From assembly GCA_963169105.1 (NCBI GenBank), contig OY720644.1:3989001-4053000 (forward strand): DNA of 64,000 nucleotides, read 5' to 3'. A program made the position numbers and the translations under genes. The notes under the pieces were generated by a model. That model saw only the letters and a program-made list of their open reading frames with translations, was not told the DNA's origin and ran no database searches. Below, one piece after another: positions 36,025-47,785 of the stretch (position 1 is the stretch's first letter; every line of letters begins with the position of its first letter). Source of the stretch: Ceriagrion tenellum (taxonomy: Eukaryota; Arthropoda; Insecta; Odonata; Coenagrionidae).

Positions 36025-36069
36025 GTGGAGCAAGGAAGAGTGAAAGCGAAGCTTATTTAAGAAATTACG

Positions 36070-36782
36070 TCGAACGCGTATGGTTTCCCATTTTGCATAG
36101 ATGCCTGAAATGATTCTTGGGTCTTATGGTCTAAGATGGTGACATTTGATGAGAAAATGAAGCGTGCAAAATATTTCTGAAATTGGATTATATCTAGGGG
36201 TTGCAGCTTTTCGTTTAACACGGGGGTGCCGCCTGTTTGAAAAGCCAGCGCTCCCGGTCCTCCGCGCCACCCGTCGCCGTTTCATCCCTAACCTATCGAA
36301 GGATCCGATATATAGATTTAAATCGGTTACCACTTTGGAAGGCGATGAGAATGTATGTAAAGAACAAAGCCTTGTATTCAGAACATTTTCTGATATAATG
36401 GAAATGAGGAGCGCCATAATCGGGAACTAAAAACCAATATCACTCATTTTGAGAATTTTGATTACATTTTGCTCAAAACATTTTTGCTTTGTAGACTGTG
36501 AGTGCCTTTTCGATCATCTTTGGCATAGCTTTTCGGAGCCTGGAGACTATTTGGAGTATATTCCGCATTTCTTAGACTCATCCTTGGCCAATCCGGCCTC
36601 AGAATACTCCTTGATGAGATCAACGCAACGCTCGGCGTTAACGCGCGACCCCTTTAATATAATCCGATTCCAGAAATTTTTTTCACACCTCATTTCCTCA
36701 TCAAATGCCACCATTTGAGACCCTAAGACCCGTGACTCATTTCAGACATCGATGCATAATGGGAGACCCTACGAACGCGACA
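36070..36782. mobile_element. Foldback-type element with arms of about 120 bp
   Basis: The segment 36070-36193 (CGAACGCGTATGG, TTGCATAGATGCCTGAAATG, GGTGACATTTGATGAG, AAATTGGATTATAT) is mirrored at 36640-36782 (ATATAATCCGATT, CTCATCAAATGCCACC, CATTTCAGACATCGATGCAT, ACGAACGCG) with about 80% identity by eye. The 450-bp centre encodes nothing recognisable. Confidence 0.7.
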
Positions 36783-38684
36783 TGCCAATCACCTGATCTT
36801 CGACAAATATACGTTTCTTCCCAGGTCGAAATAATTACGAACAGAGCAACAAGCGAAAAGTTACAACACTAACTTTAAATATTAATCCTTATTCCAGAGG
36901 TCTGCGTACACAGATTTGAGTCAAGTACCAAAGTAGAGCCGTCAAATGGAAGCGCTCAGACACTTGCGCAAGCGGACGCGGTGTTTTACACGCAGACGAC
37001 TTAGATACGGACGAAGGCACATGAGGCATAGATTGTGGCGGATATTCAGGAGTCAAGAAATTTATTTACGGTAAACACCATTGATATACAAAATACATAA
37101 GTAATAACTTCAACACAAGTATAAATTAAGCACATAAGTAGGACAAGGCTAAGATCAATAACATAGCAAAATACGGTATACGCATTTACATTTCCATCTA
37201 CATGAGATTTTCAATCTGTCAACAATATCACAATACTTTATATATACATGTTTGAATCACCTTCAGGTGACTATTCATTTGGGCAGAGTTATCAATAAGA
37301 GTGGGTGATACATTTCATCCCTACGGCTTTTTGCAATGAAATGTTCAAGACATTTGCTTAGTTTATAAAAGGATGAGAGAAAAAAGTTGCGACGAACATC
37401 GCGGAAAAACGAATTGACACGGCGGGAGAAGAGTCAAAATGACCAATACGGAATGATTTCCAACAGTCACACTATATTCAACATAGTAAATTACAATTAG
37501 GATTACACAACAACGCCCGCAGGCTAGCGGCCGAAACTTGACGAACGACGGGTGCTGTCGAGGTTCACACTCCGGTAGCTGGCAAGAGAGGGGCCCGCTG
37601 CGACGAAGCGCCCGGTCACCGTCGTCAAAGGAGGGGAGGTAGCTCTGGATCAGTGGAGAAGGGGGAAGTAGGGGAACTGTTCGTCCAGCCATTGGTTGGG
37701 ACGGCGGCGTAGAGGATCACTCTTGCCATAAAGTTCCGAAAAGAGGCCGCTAGATGCGAGTTCACTATAAAAGTAGGGCACCTTGTTCTTGTCGCGCAAT
37801 ATCGACGACAACGCGCAATATCGCCGACAGTGCGCACTTTGAAATCTCCCTACCGCACACATGTCCGCGAGCGAAAATGTCCGCGGCGAAATTATGGCCA
37901 AATTTGTGCAGAAAATTCGGCACAAAGTCAAGATCAAGATATTATGATTACTCGAGGAGTAGAGCAGCCAGTAAAAAAGATGTGAATGAACATTCGCAGC
38001 AAATCAACGATAATAGTCCTAGTCCTATCCCTCCAACCGATTTACAGGTCACTATGCCACTCTAACATGTCCCGCGTGCACACACAATCTAATTTCGACG
38101 ACCGAGAGAGTGATTGCAAAAAGGAGAGGCGATGAGGGTCGGTCGCCGTGGGAGCGGCCATGCGGGCGGATGCAGCGAACGCAAAAAGCGGCGACGCGGG
38201 GGATGGATGTGTGGGAAGGAAAGGGTTGAAGCGAAGGGGTGGTGGTGTCGGTTGAAAAGGAAGGTGGAACTGTTTGAGGGCAGAGGGAGAGTGTGTTTCC
38301 TGGAAGGGGGGCCGAACCTAGCCCCCTTAAGGGGTATGTATGTATGTATGTATGTGTGTACACGGGGAAAGGAAAGGGGGAGTGAATAGAGGATCCCCCC
38401 CCCCAGTATCCTTGCGGCTCCTTCTCAAGTGCTCACCCCGCATCCCGCACAAAAGATAAGGGTTTCGTTTGAGGGAAGGATGGGCAGGGTTAGCAGGTAC
38501 CAAAATTAGCGCGGGCCCTTAACAGATCATCCGATACCGATATTTCCACTCGTGCCCATCCCTATCGAGATGGGCAAACGCAAAGAATATCAATATTCCC
38601 GATAGGCCTAGGAAAAGGGATCTCCTCTCAAATATTCTCCTATTCTACGTGGCTCTATAAAAAAACAACCTTCGTTTTCCTAAC
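36783..38684. other. No recognisable gene; GTAT microsatellite at 38334-38358
   Basis: Unassigned sequence with short frames. Around 38110-38390 it is purine- and GC-rich. A GTATGTATGTATGTATGTGT run lies at about 38334-38358. Confidence 0.35.
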
Positions 38685-38755
38685 ACTCGTGCATTGCTCC
38701 ATACACGCTCTCATGAATTTAAAGACTCCTAACGTTCCACCCGTGGAAAATGGGC
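38685..38755 (-). mobile_element. LINE family 5, very short fragment
   Basis: GCATTGCTCCATACACGCTC, then GACTCCTAACGTTCC, corresponds to the segment at 51175-51230 coding near RRRNIRSRKNRRACMKQC in the better copy. Only about 70 bp remain. Confidence 0.5.
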
Positions 38756-38784
38756 CGGTGAAGAGCTAGGTATCGGATGTATCT

Positions 38785-39110
38785 TCGTACGGGACAGACA
38801 CGTGGACCCTAAGAAAGCACGGCGAAAATAGACTGCAGGCGTTCGAGACGTGGGCTAGAAAGAGGCTGGAGAAGGTGCGGTGGAGGGAAAGGAAGACAAA
38901 CGAGGACGTGCACGGTATGGTGGGTGGGGAAAGGAAACTTCTGGATGAGATTATGAGGAGTAGGCAGGGTAGGTGATTGGAGGAAGTGGGTAATTAGGGG
39001 CGACGGGTAGCTCAATACAATGACAGAGGGAGGGATGTTGGTCAAGCGGGGAAGAGGAAGAAGGAGAATAAGTTTTATGGACGGGATGAAGAAGGGAAGA
39101 ACGTACGCAT
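38785..39110 (+). pseudogene. LINE RT C-terminal fragment (family 4-like)
   Basis: In one plus-strand frame: DTWTLRKHGENRLQAFETWA, RKRLEKVRWRERKTNEDV, then GGERKLLDEIMRSRQGR followed by a stop. The blocks correspond to the CETWTL, TNEQVL and LETIKTRKAK positions of the family 4 LINE at 18167-18574. The remainder to about 39110 is readable only with further stops and frameshifts. Confidence 0.65.
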
Positions 39111-39229
39111 AAGTGGACAATGAAACATTACATGTAGGTAATTGTGGCCCCCTACATTTAAATTCTAGAATATTTTTACTGAATACCACTAAATTCACAG
39201 TATCCACTAAGAGCTATCCTTACCTATTA

Positions 39230-40065
39230 ATATTTTAGTAATGATAAAATATATTTCTCCTCTTCAGTATCGTCTACCATGTTCACCAACGAATTTCGCG
39301 GTCTCCCTCTCCCTCCTCTCGCGCCGTTCGTTCGAAATGTCATATATACATATCCTCGGATGAATAAGTCAAAGAGAGATGCTACTTCGCTCTGGTTAGG
39401 CCACACCTCGAATACGCCGCGAGCATTTGGGACCCTGGTCAAATAGATTTAACCAAAAACATTAATAAAATACAAAGGAAAGCAACGCGCTTCGTTAAAA
39501 ACTGCAACGAGCGTACATATAGTGTCTCACAACTTCTAGGCGGATTAAGGTGGGAGCCCCTAGAGACTCGGAGGCTGCACGCTAGGCTTAGGCTGCTTGA
39601 GATATTAAGAACTGGTGTGTTTCAGAGCGACACAGAGAATATTACCACGACTCCTCACTGCATCTCTAGGTCTGACAGATGCAATAAAATAAGAGAGATA
39701 CATTGCCGAACACATAGGTACGAAAACTCGTTCTTTCCGCGAACAATAAGCGACCGCAATAAAAATTGAGATGCACTAAATACACTCCACTATAATATAT
39801 GTCACCATTTCATCTCCAAAAAACGTACACCTTTACACGTCTGGTGACCTAACACCCCCTGCCACACGCCCTTATATCGGGTCACAGGGTATTATGTAGA
39901 TGTAGATCTGTAAAGTCACTCCGCTTTACCCACTCTCTCAACATGGTCAAACTGAGAAGGTACACTTCTTTCAGGAATTTTCATTACAGCGGCATCTAAC
40001 TCAAATTCATTCTTAATCTATTCATTCCAAACTCTATCCATTACAACTTCAGACTTCTCATGCAT
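39230..40065 (-). mobile_element. LINE family 5, split by a nested LINE
   Basis: Two outer pieces, 39230-39352 and about 39912-40065, match consecutive parts of the family 5 copy at 51240-51450 on the same strand. The first has RGRPRNSLVNMVD-like coding; the second matches the GVLRWFDHAEKM region. The plus-strand family 3 LINE lies between them, so family 5 inserted first. Confidence 0.65.
39353..39908 (+). mobile_element. LINE family 3, nested copy with open RT C-terminus
   Basis: Plus-strand, 5'-truncated. One frame runs open to TGA at 39767-39769: RPHLEYAASIWDPGQIDLTK, INKIQRKATRFVKNCNERTY, LRWEPLETRRLHARLRLLEI, then HRYENSFFPRTISDRNKN. It ends with the family 3 UTR, the hairpin (CCACACGCCCTTATATCGGG) and GTAGATGTAGAT at 39908. 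It is the cleanest coding remnant of family 3 in the window. Confidence 0.83.
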
Positions 40066-43000
40066 TCAATGTTACTTCACGATTTTCCTACGAAGCCGAC
40101 ACGATGCCGCTTTAATGAAAGTATCTAGTTAACGTAAATATTAAATACCAACAATGTATTTTCATCGGGCAAAGAAATAATTTGTCAGTCATGTGAATGG
40201 GAGCGATTACATACAAGCAGTAAAAATTTAATTACTTAACTCGCGCCTAAAAATAATCAAGCAACTTAATGATACGAGTCGGGATATCCAAATATGTGGA
40301 CAGGTCATGGCGAGTCACATTCCACGTCAAGCGGTCTAATTTTTGAAAAGTGCCCTGCTCTACTATCTCAGATTTTTACGAAAATTTGTATTTTTTTGTG
40401 CAGTTCCACATGTCTCAAGAGAGATTGTGCGCTTTATTAGGTGCACGGGCCGATTAGCTTAGGAAATTGATATCCTGCTGTGTCACGACCTCGCGACAGA
40501 CGACAGTAAAATCGTGGCAACTTTGAGATATTATATATTTCCAGATATTTCATTTGAAAACAAATAATACTTGACTTTCTGGTACAACTCTTGATGCTTT
40601 ACTTATTTTTAGCAGTTGTAATGCTAAAATAAGCCCACTAAGAAGTCTAAGAAAACTTTGAGAAGTTACAAATTTCTTGTTGAGAAGCGCCATCAGCCCA
40701 AAGGACGACGGAAAAGATAGCCGTTGAATCGTTGGCAGCAGAAACTTTCCTGTTCCGATGGAAATCCCCCAAATACGTCGCCAGAATCATTCGTCGGGAA
40801 AGCACCAAGTTTTCGATTCAACCTGAGGATTAGAGTTAGTAATAAACAAAATATTTAGAGGAACCTACATAGTTGGTGCTCACTTCTCTCCAACATATAT
40901 GCACTGATTTAAACACGGGAGCTTTGAGGGAAGTTAAATTGATACCGCCTTCCATTAAGCTAAAAAATAAAACTGAGTATGGGGGGGGGAGCAGTTTAAT
41001 ATAAAGCAGTACATTTAGGAAGCTCTTTATATGAAGTAATTTTAAACGGAGGCGACAGCATCATTCAAACTTGGACAGCAACACCAGCGAAAATGAATGG
41101 ATTTCGCTCCCTGGGAATCAGAACACCAGCGATGGAGGACACGATATGGACATAGTGAGCAGCATAGACAACAAGCAAAGAAGGTATTCTAGCAGAAGGC
41201 GAGTCTGCTGACAGATGGTATTACAATCCCGGAAATAAGGAAGCAATTTATCATAATATGCGTTCGAAGCATATTTAATGGTAATGAAGCCCGACCAGTG
41301 ATAGATGCAGAACGGAGGAGCTTGGGAGCCGTGGAGATATGGCGTCAACTAAGAATTCTGAAAACGCAATAGACAGAGAGAGAATCACTTGAGTAAAGAT
41401 CTTATTAGGGGCTGCAGAAACAATCCTAATTTAATTTGAGAGTAGGAGATTTGCATGCCAGGATCGTGGAGGGATCCTAATTCTTCAGAACCAGGTTGTT
41501 TTGGTAGGAATACAATATTTATTAACCAGCAAAATTGTCTAGTTTGCTGGTTTATAAGTGTGCGGCCTTGTGAAATTTAATTGCTATTTGTCATTATTTT
41601 TACCTCAGAAAACGATTTGAACAATTCAGTTAAAACTATAGCAAATCCACATTATTTCTGAAACAATGTACTTGGGCTCAAATTTTCTTGCAGCTCACTA
41701 ATTACCAACCAATTAATTTAATCTTCAATGTTTCATTAATGCTTTATTGAACCATTTGATGTGGAACTGCCATGTTATGGTGATTTTTTTCCCAGTGACT
41801 TAACTTTGTCTTAATGTCCTTTTTATCCAGGAAGCTGTCCAGCAAAGTAATACTTAATCTTCATACTCAAAACTGTGCGTTTAAATTTTATATTTGTAAA
41901 TTATTTGAGCATTTAAGTTAAAACTGGTGTGTTCTCTTGATATACTGAAATTATTCAATTGTAATTATTACTTTATAAATATCGACCTGTAAGCAGTGCT
42001 GTTATAATAGACGAAGTATAGTGTGATTATTCAGACGATGACGTCAAAAATTAATATTTTTTTTCGATAAGCAGGACAGAGCGAGTAACATTAAATATTA
42101 AAAGCAAGATGATCTCATAAACACATCCACACACCCTCATTTCGTCACACATTACAAGACGAGAAAAACGTCTCCCGTGATACTTTTATGACTCAAAAAA
42201 CACTCAAACATCTACATGCACAGCCATCTTGTCCACGAACATAAACGGAAAAATCCATATCCAAGAGCGAGGAATGAGGACGCTTTCGGTCCAATTACTC
42301 ACCGCGGGTGCAAATCACTTCTCGGTATTAATATAATGCGGCGTGAGAAAACATTTGACAAGCGACGCGAGATGTGGAACGTTATGGAGTCCTATGCGAA
42401 AACGTGCTAATATTTTTCGTCAGAAATGCATAGTCATCGATTTCTGCGATGTGACGGTAACATGAATCCGTCATTACCTCATTGATCAATTTAAAGTTGT
42501 TTGAGATAGGTAAATTAAAACAACTGAACTAAAAATACAAGTATTTCCAAAGATTTCAAAAACTCGGAGCATTCCACATTGAGTCGCTATAATTGCCTCT
42601 TCTGAAGCTTCGTTTCCTGTGAAAATCTCTAATGTGCGACCGGATGGGGGATGATACGAAATAGCAGCGGGGAATACACATGACACCCATGAATATCACT
42701 CTGCGCAACACAACAACAAAGTCTCATAATATTACCACGTAATTTCCAGATGGATGTTTTTTTTAATTTAAAAGGTGGCCAACGACAGTGGTGATACTAA
42801 AATCCCTTCCCGCAATATGCATTCCCTGACATTGCCATTGCATCCAGATGTCAGGTTTAAAATCCATCCCCCAACCTTCCCATTGGCACTAAAGGGAATG
42901 AACATTTAATCGTAGTATGTGGCGCAGTAATGTCAAACAGTGAAAGAAGAATCAAAAAAGTGTTCGTCCATAAATATCCAACGCATTGAAATATAGGAAC

Positions 43001-43281
43001 ACCAATAAAGAAATGTCTTCAAATGATTTAAAAACCCTGCAGTCCGTTCAAGGGTGTTAAGGGAGAAAAATTTAGTTCTCGGAAAAAGGCAACGGTGGGG
43101 TAGTAATGGACTGGGCTGAACAGAACGATCGAAGGCTTTCGCGGCGCAAACTGACATTGAAGGTTGTACAGGTTTACCTCGCAGACCATCTCGCCATCTC
43201 TGGCGACGTTTGGATGCAAAGAGTCGTCCATCGTCATCAGGACATACCGTGCAATGCAACTGGAATCGGTTGTCAAGTGAT
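40066..43281. other. No recognisable gene over 3.2 kb
   Basis: AT-rich with only short frames (120 codons or fewer), none familiar. A run of nine G lies at 40981-40989. The only notable item is 42164-42282, which is duplicated exactly at 48115-48233 and is listed separately. Confidence 0.4.
42164..42282. repeat. 119-bp segment duplicated exactly at 48115-48233
   Basis: Begins AAAAACGTCTCCCGTGATAC and ends AGCGAGGAATGAGGACG. The same 119 bases, with no mismatch I can find, occur at 48115-48233 in the same orientation, embedded in (TA)n. The copy here sits in ordinary non-repetitive sequence and is probably the source. Confidence 0.85.
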
Positions 43282-43493
43282 TTACATCTACACACGATCC
43301 TGCGAGCCGCCGCATGGACGTGTGGCAGGGAATGTTAGGACACCAGCCGTGTAAAGATGTAATGGATAAGGTTTTGGGAGGAGAAATGGTGGCGCGTATT
43401 ATGGGAGTGTATTTAGTGGAGCTCAGTTTTTATTACAGTCACGTATTGTGCGGACAGAGAACGAATTATCATACCTATCTGTTCGCCAAAGTA
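43282..43493 (-). mobile_element. LINE family 3, short 3' end
   Basis: TTTACATCTACACACGATCC and GGACGTGTGGCAGGGAATG, followed by CACCAGCCGTGTAAAGATGT, match the family 3 3' UTR. About 210 bp remain with no useful coding sequence. Confidence 0.75.
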
Positions 43494-43700
43494 TAATCAC
43501 CCTGTATAATCACGCTCACAGTCTAGAGCCGGCAACATAGCATGTTTTTGCTTAGTGGCGCCATTCTGTTGTTGTGCTTTGCCCGCTACAGTCTGAGTTG
43601 TGCTTCGCTTGCTAGTGAGAAGAGATTTTTGTCTTTATAAGTGTTCTATACGTGAGTGATATCCTGTGTTCATCTTTGTATTGAACTTATACATATCAAT

Positions 43701-44860
43701 ATGCCACGCGGTGACTGCGAGAACAATCCAGATACATTCTGCTATGTGTGTGGAAGTTTCGTGCCGATGAGGCAGCGGCGCAAAATAACAGAGTTCGTGA
43801 GAAAGGCCTACTACGTCCACTTTGGCATCAAACTGGGAGACCAAGACAAGCCGTGGGCACCAGATACGGCATGTAGGATCTGTATAGAACAGTTACGACA
43901 GTGGGTGAACGGTTAGCGAACGGCGTTGCAATTCGGAATTCCAATGGTGTGGCGAGAATCTGAAGACCACAGTACTCACTGCTACTTATGCTCGAATATG
44001 AAGGGAAGGGACGAAGTGAATATGAAGGGATTTAACAGCAGGAACAAAAGTAACATTGTGTTTTCAAGTAATATTTCATCCGCAATTCAACCCGTTCCTC
44101 ATTGCCCTGATATACCAGTAACCACAGCGTCCGAAACATTTACAGGATTGTCCCTCTTCTGACTTTGATGCAAAAATGGCCGGCCCTACATCTTACTCGC
44201 CTAAAGGTGTTGAAAAAGAACCGAAACTTCTCAAGCAAAGTGCATGAAATGAGTTTTGTTCGAGAACTTGGTCTTACAAAGGAATCTGCCGAGGTACTCG
44301 GGGTCTAGACTTCGTGAAAGGAACATATTAGCACCAGGGACGCCGTATTATTGGTACAGACACCGTGAACAAGAATTTACACCTTTTCAGAAGAGGAGGT
44401 TCTTTTCAGAAGAGGAGGTTCACTGCAACAACATTTCGGAGGTTGTGCTGAAACTAGGAGTACCACGGTATGATCCTATCCAATGAAGACTTTTTATCGA
44501 TGCCTTCAAGCGTAGTTTGAAGTTCATCCTTCTTCACAATGAAAACAAACTTGCATCCGCTCCCGTGACTTATTCAGTTACTATGCGAGAAACATACGGA
44601 AATCTTGAGATGATGTTGTGTAAACTGAATTACCAGGAAAACAAGTGGCAAGTGAGTGGTGATTTGAAAGTGATAGATATTCTGTTAGGTTTACGAACAG
44701 GTTACACAGAGCACCCCAGCATTCGGTGCCAGTGGGACAGTCGAGCAAGGTTACATCACTGGACCCAAAAAGAATGGACACGTAGACAGTGGATTGTAGG
44801 CTCAAAAAATATAAAACAAAAAATATAAAACAACACCTGTTGACAAGTCCGACATACTCA
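43701..44860 (+). pseudogene. Pseudogene of a dispersed arthropod protein family (function unknown)
   Basis: The ATG at 43701 opens a protein starting MPRGDCENNPDTFCYVCGSF. A cysteine-rich N-terminus follows, with CYVC, DTACRICIEQL and, after an in-frame TAG at 43914-43916, FGIPMVWRESEDHSTHCYLC. After a stop at 44160-44162 and frameshifts near 44245 and 44300 come LGLTKESAEVLGSRL, RERNILAPGTPYYWYRHREQ, RLFIDAFKRSLKFILLHNEN and DLKVIDILLGLRTGY-TEHP. I recognise this as a protein family found as many uncharacterised copies in insect and other invertebrate genomes, often transposon-associated; I cannot give it a function. The paired CxxC motifs suggest zinc binding. A 20-bp tandem duplication (CTTTTCAGAAGAGGAGGTT) lies near 44382-44420. 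It is truncated after about 44860. Confidence 0.75.
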
Positions 44861-45593
44861 GGGTGTCCGGCGAATCTCGATATATTTTTTCCCTGAGTTT
44901 TCCAGGTAAATATTTTGTTTTTCTAGTCTTATTCCATTTTGTTTCCGACGACTTTTGATTGAAATTCATATCAAATCTGCATACTGTAATGGTCCCGGCC
45001 ACCCGGATTTGGGCGAGAGAACGTGTACATAAAAAAACAGCCACGCACTCCCTCCTGAGTGAGACACGCGTGGCAAACCTGCATCACCTTTTAGATTACG
45101 GAGGCCTCCAAAGCGAGGCCTTTGCGAGGGGTCCCCTACCGCGTAAATTACTCGTTCCCTAGCATTACAGCTGGGGCTGGGTGGAGTCAGGTTATATGGC
45201 GCATTGCCAGAAGGAAATCCCCTCGTACCGGCTGTAGAGCAGAAATAAAACCCGTTATAACACCAAATCTCATTCACTCAACACGTTATTATTTCTAGAT
45301 GAAAAGAATACAATTCTTACATTATATTTGACACCATAGTCAAACACAAATAACACTGCACTAGTGAAATGGTGAAAGGATGAAGACAATGATGGGATGG
45401 ATGATATGTACTTGAATTTATTAAGTAAAATTAGAAAAAGAAATGCTTTAGGCCCACAGGTAGGGTAGATACTACAAGGAAATATACTTTTGAAATAATT
45501 GTTGTGTCTGTCAAAGCAAGTCTGTGTTCAAAATGAGCTGAAGATGTCTATGTTATACAGTCTTATCAAGTTAATATTGTGTATTCAATGTAC
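44861..45593. other. No recognisable gene
   Basis: Starts with CAGGGTGTCCGGCGAATCTC and TTTTCCCTGAGTTTTCCAGG, resembling the repeat near 11700-11815. The rest is unassigned. Confidence 0.35.
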
Positions 45594-46160
45594 TTAATAT
45601 AGTCTTTTGAATGAATGAACTTCCGCATCACTTCCTGTGGCAACTTTCTCTGCATTTTCTAGGAGTTTAGTTTTTTTTGTTACGAGTTCTTGAACCTTTA
45701 CCAGTACCTCTTTCTTTTTCTTTTCCTCTATGGCCTTGTTCGCTCCTTTTTTCCGCTCTGGCTTCACTATACTTAGCATAAGAATTCCTAAAACAGTGAA
45801 TTAACTGCTTAGAGATATTGATCGATCTAAACCCCTCCCCCCCTCGCCACCTTGATCGCATCGTGAACCGTACGAAGGGCAACCAGAGAGACTTCGGTTA
45901 AATTTTCAACTAGATGGGAGGAGTTATCAGAAAAACTTCTCTCAAGACTGGCGTTGCCATGGAATAGAATACATACGAGCCGTATAAACCTCGTAAAATT
46001 ATCAAATTCACTTCTATCTCCCATGGCATTCATCCAAAATTTGTCAATACGATCGCGATCTCAATCAAACTCTCTTACCATGTCTCTCACTGACCGAATT
46101 TCCAACAGGTTTTTGAATTCTCTGATTACCCAAAAAATTCGTTCATCGTTATCTTCCTTC
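45594..46160 (-). pseudogene. hAT-like transposase C-terminal domain, broken
   Basis: Reading the minus strand from about 46160: ERIFWVIREFKNLLEIRSVR, an in-frame stop, then DRIDKFWMNAMGD, FTRFIRLVCILFHGNASLER, SFSDNSSHLVENLTEVSL and VALRTVHDAIKVA. After a frameshift in the C/G run near 45832-45842 it continues INISKQLIHCFRNSYAKYSE. After a second shift near 45775 a Lys/Glu-rich tail (KKKKEVLVKVQELV) runs to 45594. The DKFW block and HGNAxxERSFS followed by VENL match the C-terminal dimerisation region of hAT-type transposases. The catalytic part is absent. The plus-strand frame at 45954-46214 is antisense to this relic. Confidence 0.7.
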
Positions 46161-46184
46161 TGTTACCTCCCCTTCCTGTGCCAC

Positions 46185-46700
46185 AAAAAATATAGTATAT
46201 ATCCTTATTTGTAAATTATCTACAGCTTTTTACATTGGTCTCGGTAGTACCCCCCTCAATATTAGAATTAATAATCACCGTGCTTCTTGCAATCCCTCTT
46301 CAACCAACTTCTCTTTCTCTGTCCCCACACATGCTGCCTCCCACAATGTAAAATTTGATGACTGCTACAATGTAGCCATTCTGGCATTCCTCCCGCCCAC
46401 AGCCACTATAATCAGTCTGAAGACATTAGAACAATGTTGCATCCGAATTTTTAACGCCCTCTGTCCACCTGGCCTCAACCGTTCCCATTAATTTTTTCCC
46501 CCACATTTCGCTACATTGTTTCCTTCTCCCGAATAGGTCTTTGGCTCCTTCCCTCCCCGCCCTTCCCCACCCCTCCTACCTGCTCCTTCCCCTCACCGCC
46601 CCTCCTATACGATTCTTCCTCCTTAATCCTCATTCTATCACTGATAAAGGTGCGGGCGACCCAACGAAAATTTTAAACTCGTGAGTTTCCTTTTTATATG
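46185..46700 (+). mobile_element. Penelope-like element, GIY-YIG endonuclease relic
   Basis: One plus-strand frame reads IVYILICKLSTAFYIGLGST, then PLNIRINNHRASCN, FSFSVPTHAASHNVKFDDCY, NVAILAFLPP, LEQCCIRIFNALCPPGLNR and a stop near 46491. The FYIG core, the RINNHR segment with its Arg, and the distal Glu (LEQ) are the expected parts of the GIY-YIG endonuclease at the C-terminus of Penelope-like retroelements. The upstream RT is missing. The tail runs into a long (TA)n at 46738. Confidence 0.7.
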
Positions 46701-46733
46701 TTTTATGTTTAGTGTCACCCTGTGACGAAGTTT

Positions 46734-46737
<4 letters not shown>

Positions 46738-46805
<68 letters not shown>
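46738..46805. repeat. (TA)n microsatellite
   Basis: About 34 TA units directly 3' of the Penelope-like relic. It opens spurious Tyr-Ile frames. Confidence 0.95.
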
Positions 46806-46807
<2 letters not shown>

Positions 46808-47085
46808 GTCATTCCACCACAATTCGACCAGGTGATTGCCCTTGGGGTAACCGATTTCGACCAAATTTGGCAAATCGTCTTCATTTGACTACAAAATGAA
46901 AATCCCAAAGCCATTTTGTAATCCATGCAACGGTTTACGAGATATTGCAATGTTGTAAAACAAGAATTTTACAAAAGCGTCGTTTCATTTGACGGCATAT
47001 CTCCGGAAACAAGGAAGATAAAAATGCATGCAATGACTTATTTTAAAAGTATAAAATTGTAAAAAAAATAAAAAAGTAATAAAAT

Positions 47086-47091
47086 ATATAT

Positions 47092-47153
<62 letters not shown>

Positions 47154-47324
47154 ATATATATTTTATATTTATTATATTATTATATATTTATATAATATAA
47201 TATATTATATAATATTGAGTGAACGATTATATTATAATATAATAATATAATAATATATTATATATTATTATATTATTATATAATATATAATATAATAATT
47301 ATAATATAATATAATCGTTCACTC
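47086..47324. repeat. (TA)n and AT palindrome
   Basis: (TA)n at about 47094-47147 is followed by AT-only sequence. The interval 47217-47324 is a palindrome closed by GAGTGAACGATTATATTAT at one end and ATAATATAATCGTTCACTC at the other, with AT-only sequence between. It could extrude as a cruciform. Confidence 0.85.
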
Positions 47325-47569
47325 ATTCACTCAGACCGCACAGCGGCAAATATACTCATATAAATGTTTATACAGAAAGGTAGAAAGAAAGTGGATAGGA
47401 ACACGTAAAATTTACAAAGACAATGGTGGGGTGAAGATGAAATGATGGCAGATTCCAAGCAGAAAAAATTCGACTGGACCGGGAATCGAACCACGGACCT
47501 TTGGATTTCGCGTCCAATGCTCAGACCACCAAGCTACCCAGTCTACTAAGAAACTGCTGGAATCGGCGG
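47313..47569 (-). repeat. tRNA-derived SINE-like unit, copy 1 of a direct duplication
   Basis: A 257-bp unit repeated at 47786-48042 at a constant offset of 473 with no indel; I see only two base differences. On the minus strand, 47543-47471 is a 73-nt tRNA-like sequence: A box TAGCTTGGTGGTCTGAGCA, anticodon arm TTGGA/TCCAA with a 7-base loop, B box TGGTTCGATTCCCGG, and a paired acceptor (GACTGG/CCAGTC). The T stem has mismatches, so it is more likely a SINE head than a working tRNA. Confidence 0.75.
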
Positions 47570-47785
47570 GGGGTTTATATGAACAAACACTCCCCAGGGC
47601 ATGACCCACGAGAGCGGCCAATAAGAGGCGCGCGGGCTGCTTATCACCCACCGGCAGAGAAGGAATGACATACACAGAAGGCGAAATGAAAGAATAACTC
47701 AAGCACACAGACAGTGGTGAAAGATATAGAACAGGCGTTTCGGGGTACGCTAACCCAAGTAGGAAATGACCCGTTCAGGGCATAC

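Noticed and set aside
37363..38389. Several frames of 70-109 codons around GC-rich sequence
   Set aside because: Overlapping frames on both strands, no motif and no consistent coding strand. A host exon cannot be excluded but is not supported.
47471..47543. Functional tRNA gene
   Set aside because: Size and boxes fit, but the T stem has mismatches, the base before the anticodon is not T, and the unit belongs to a larger repeated SINE-like segment.
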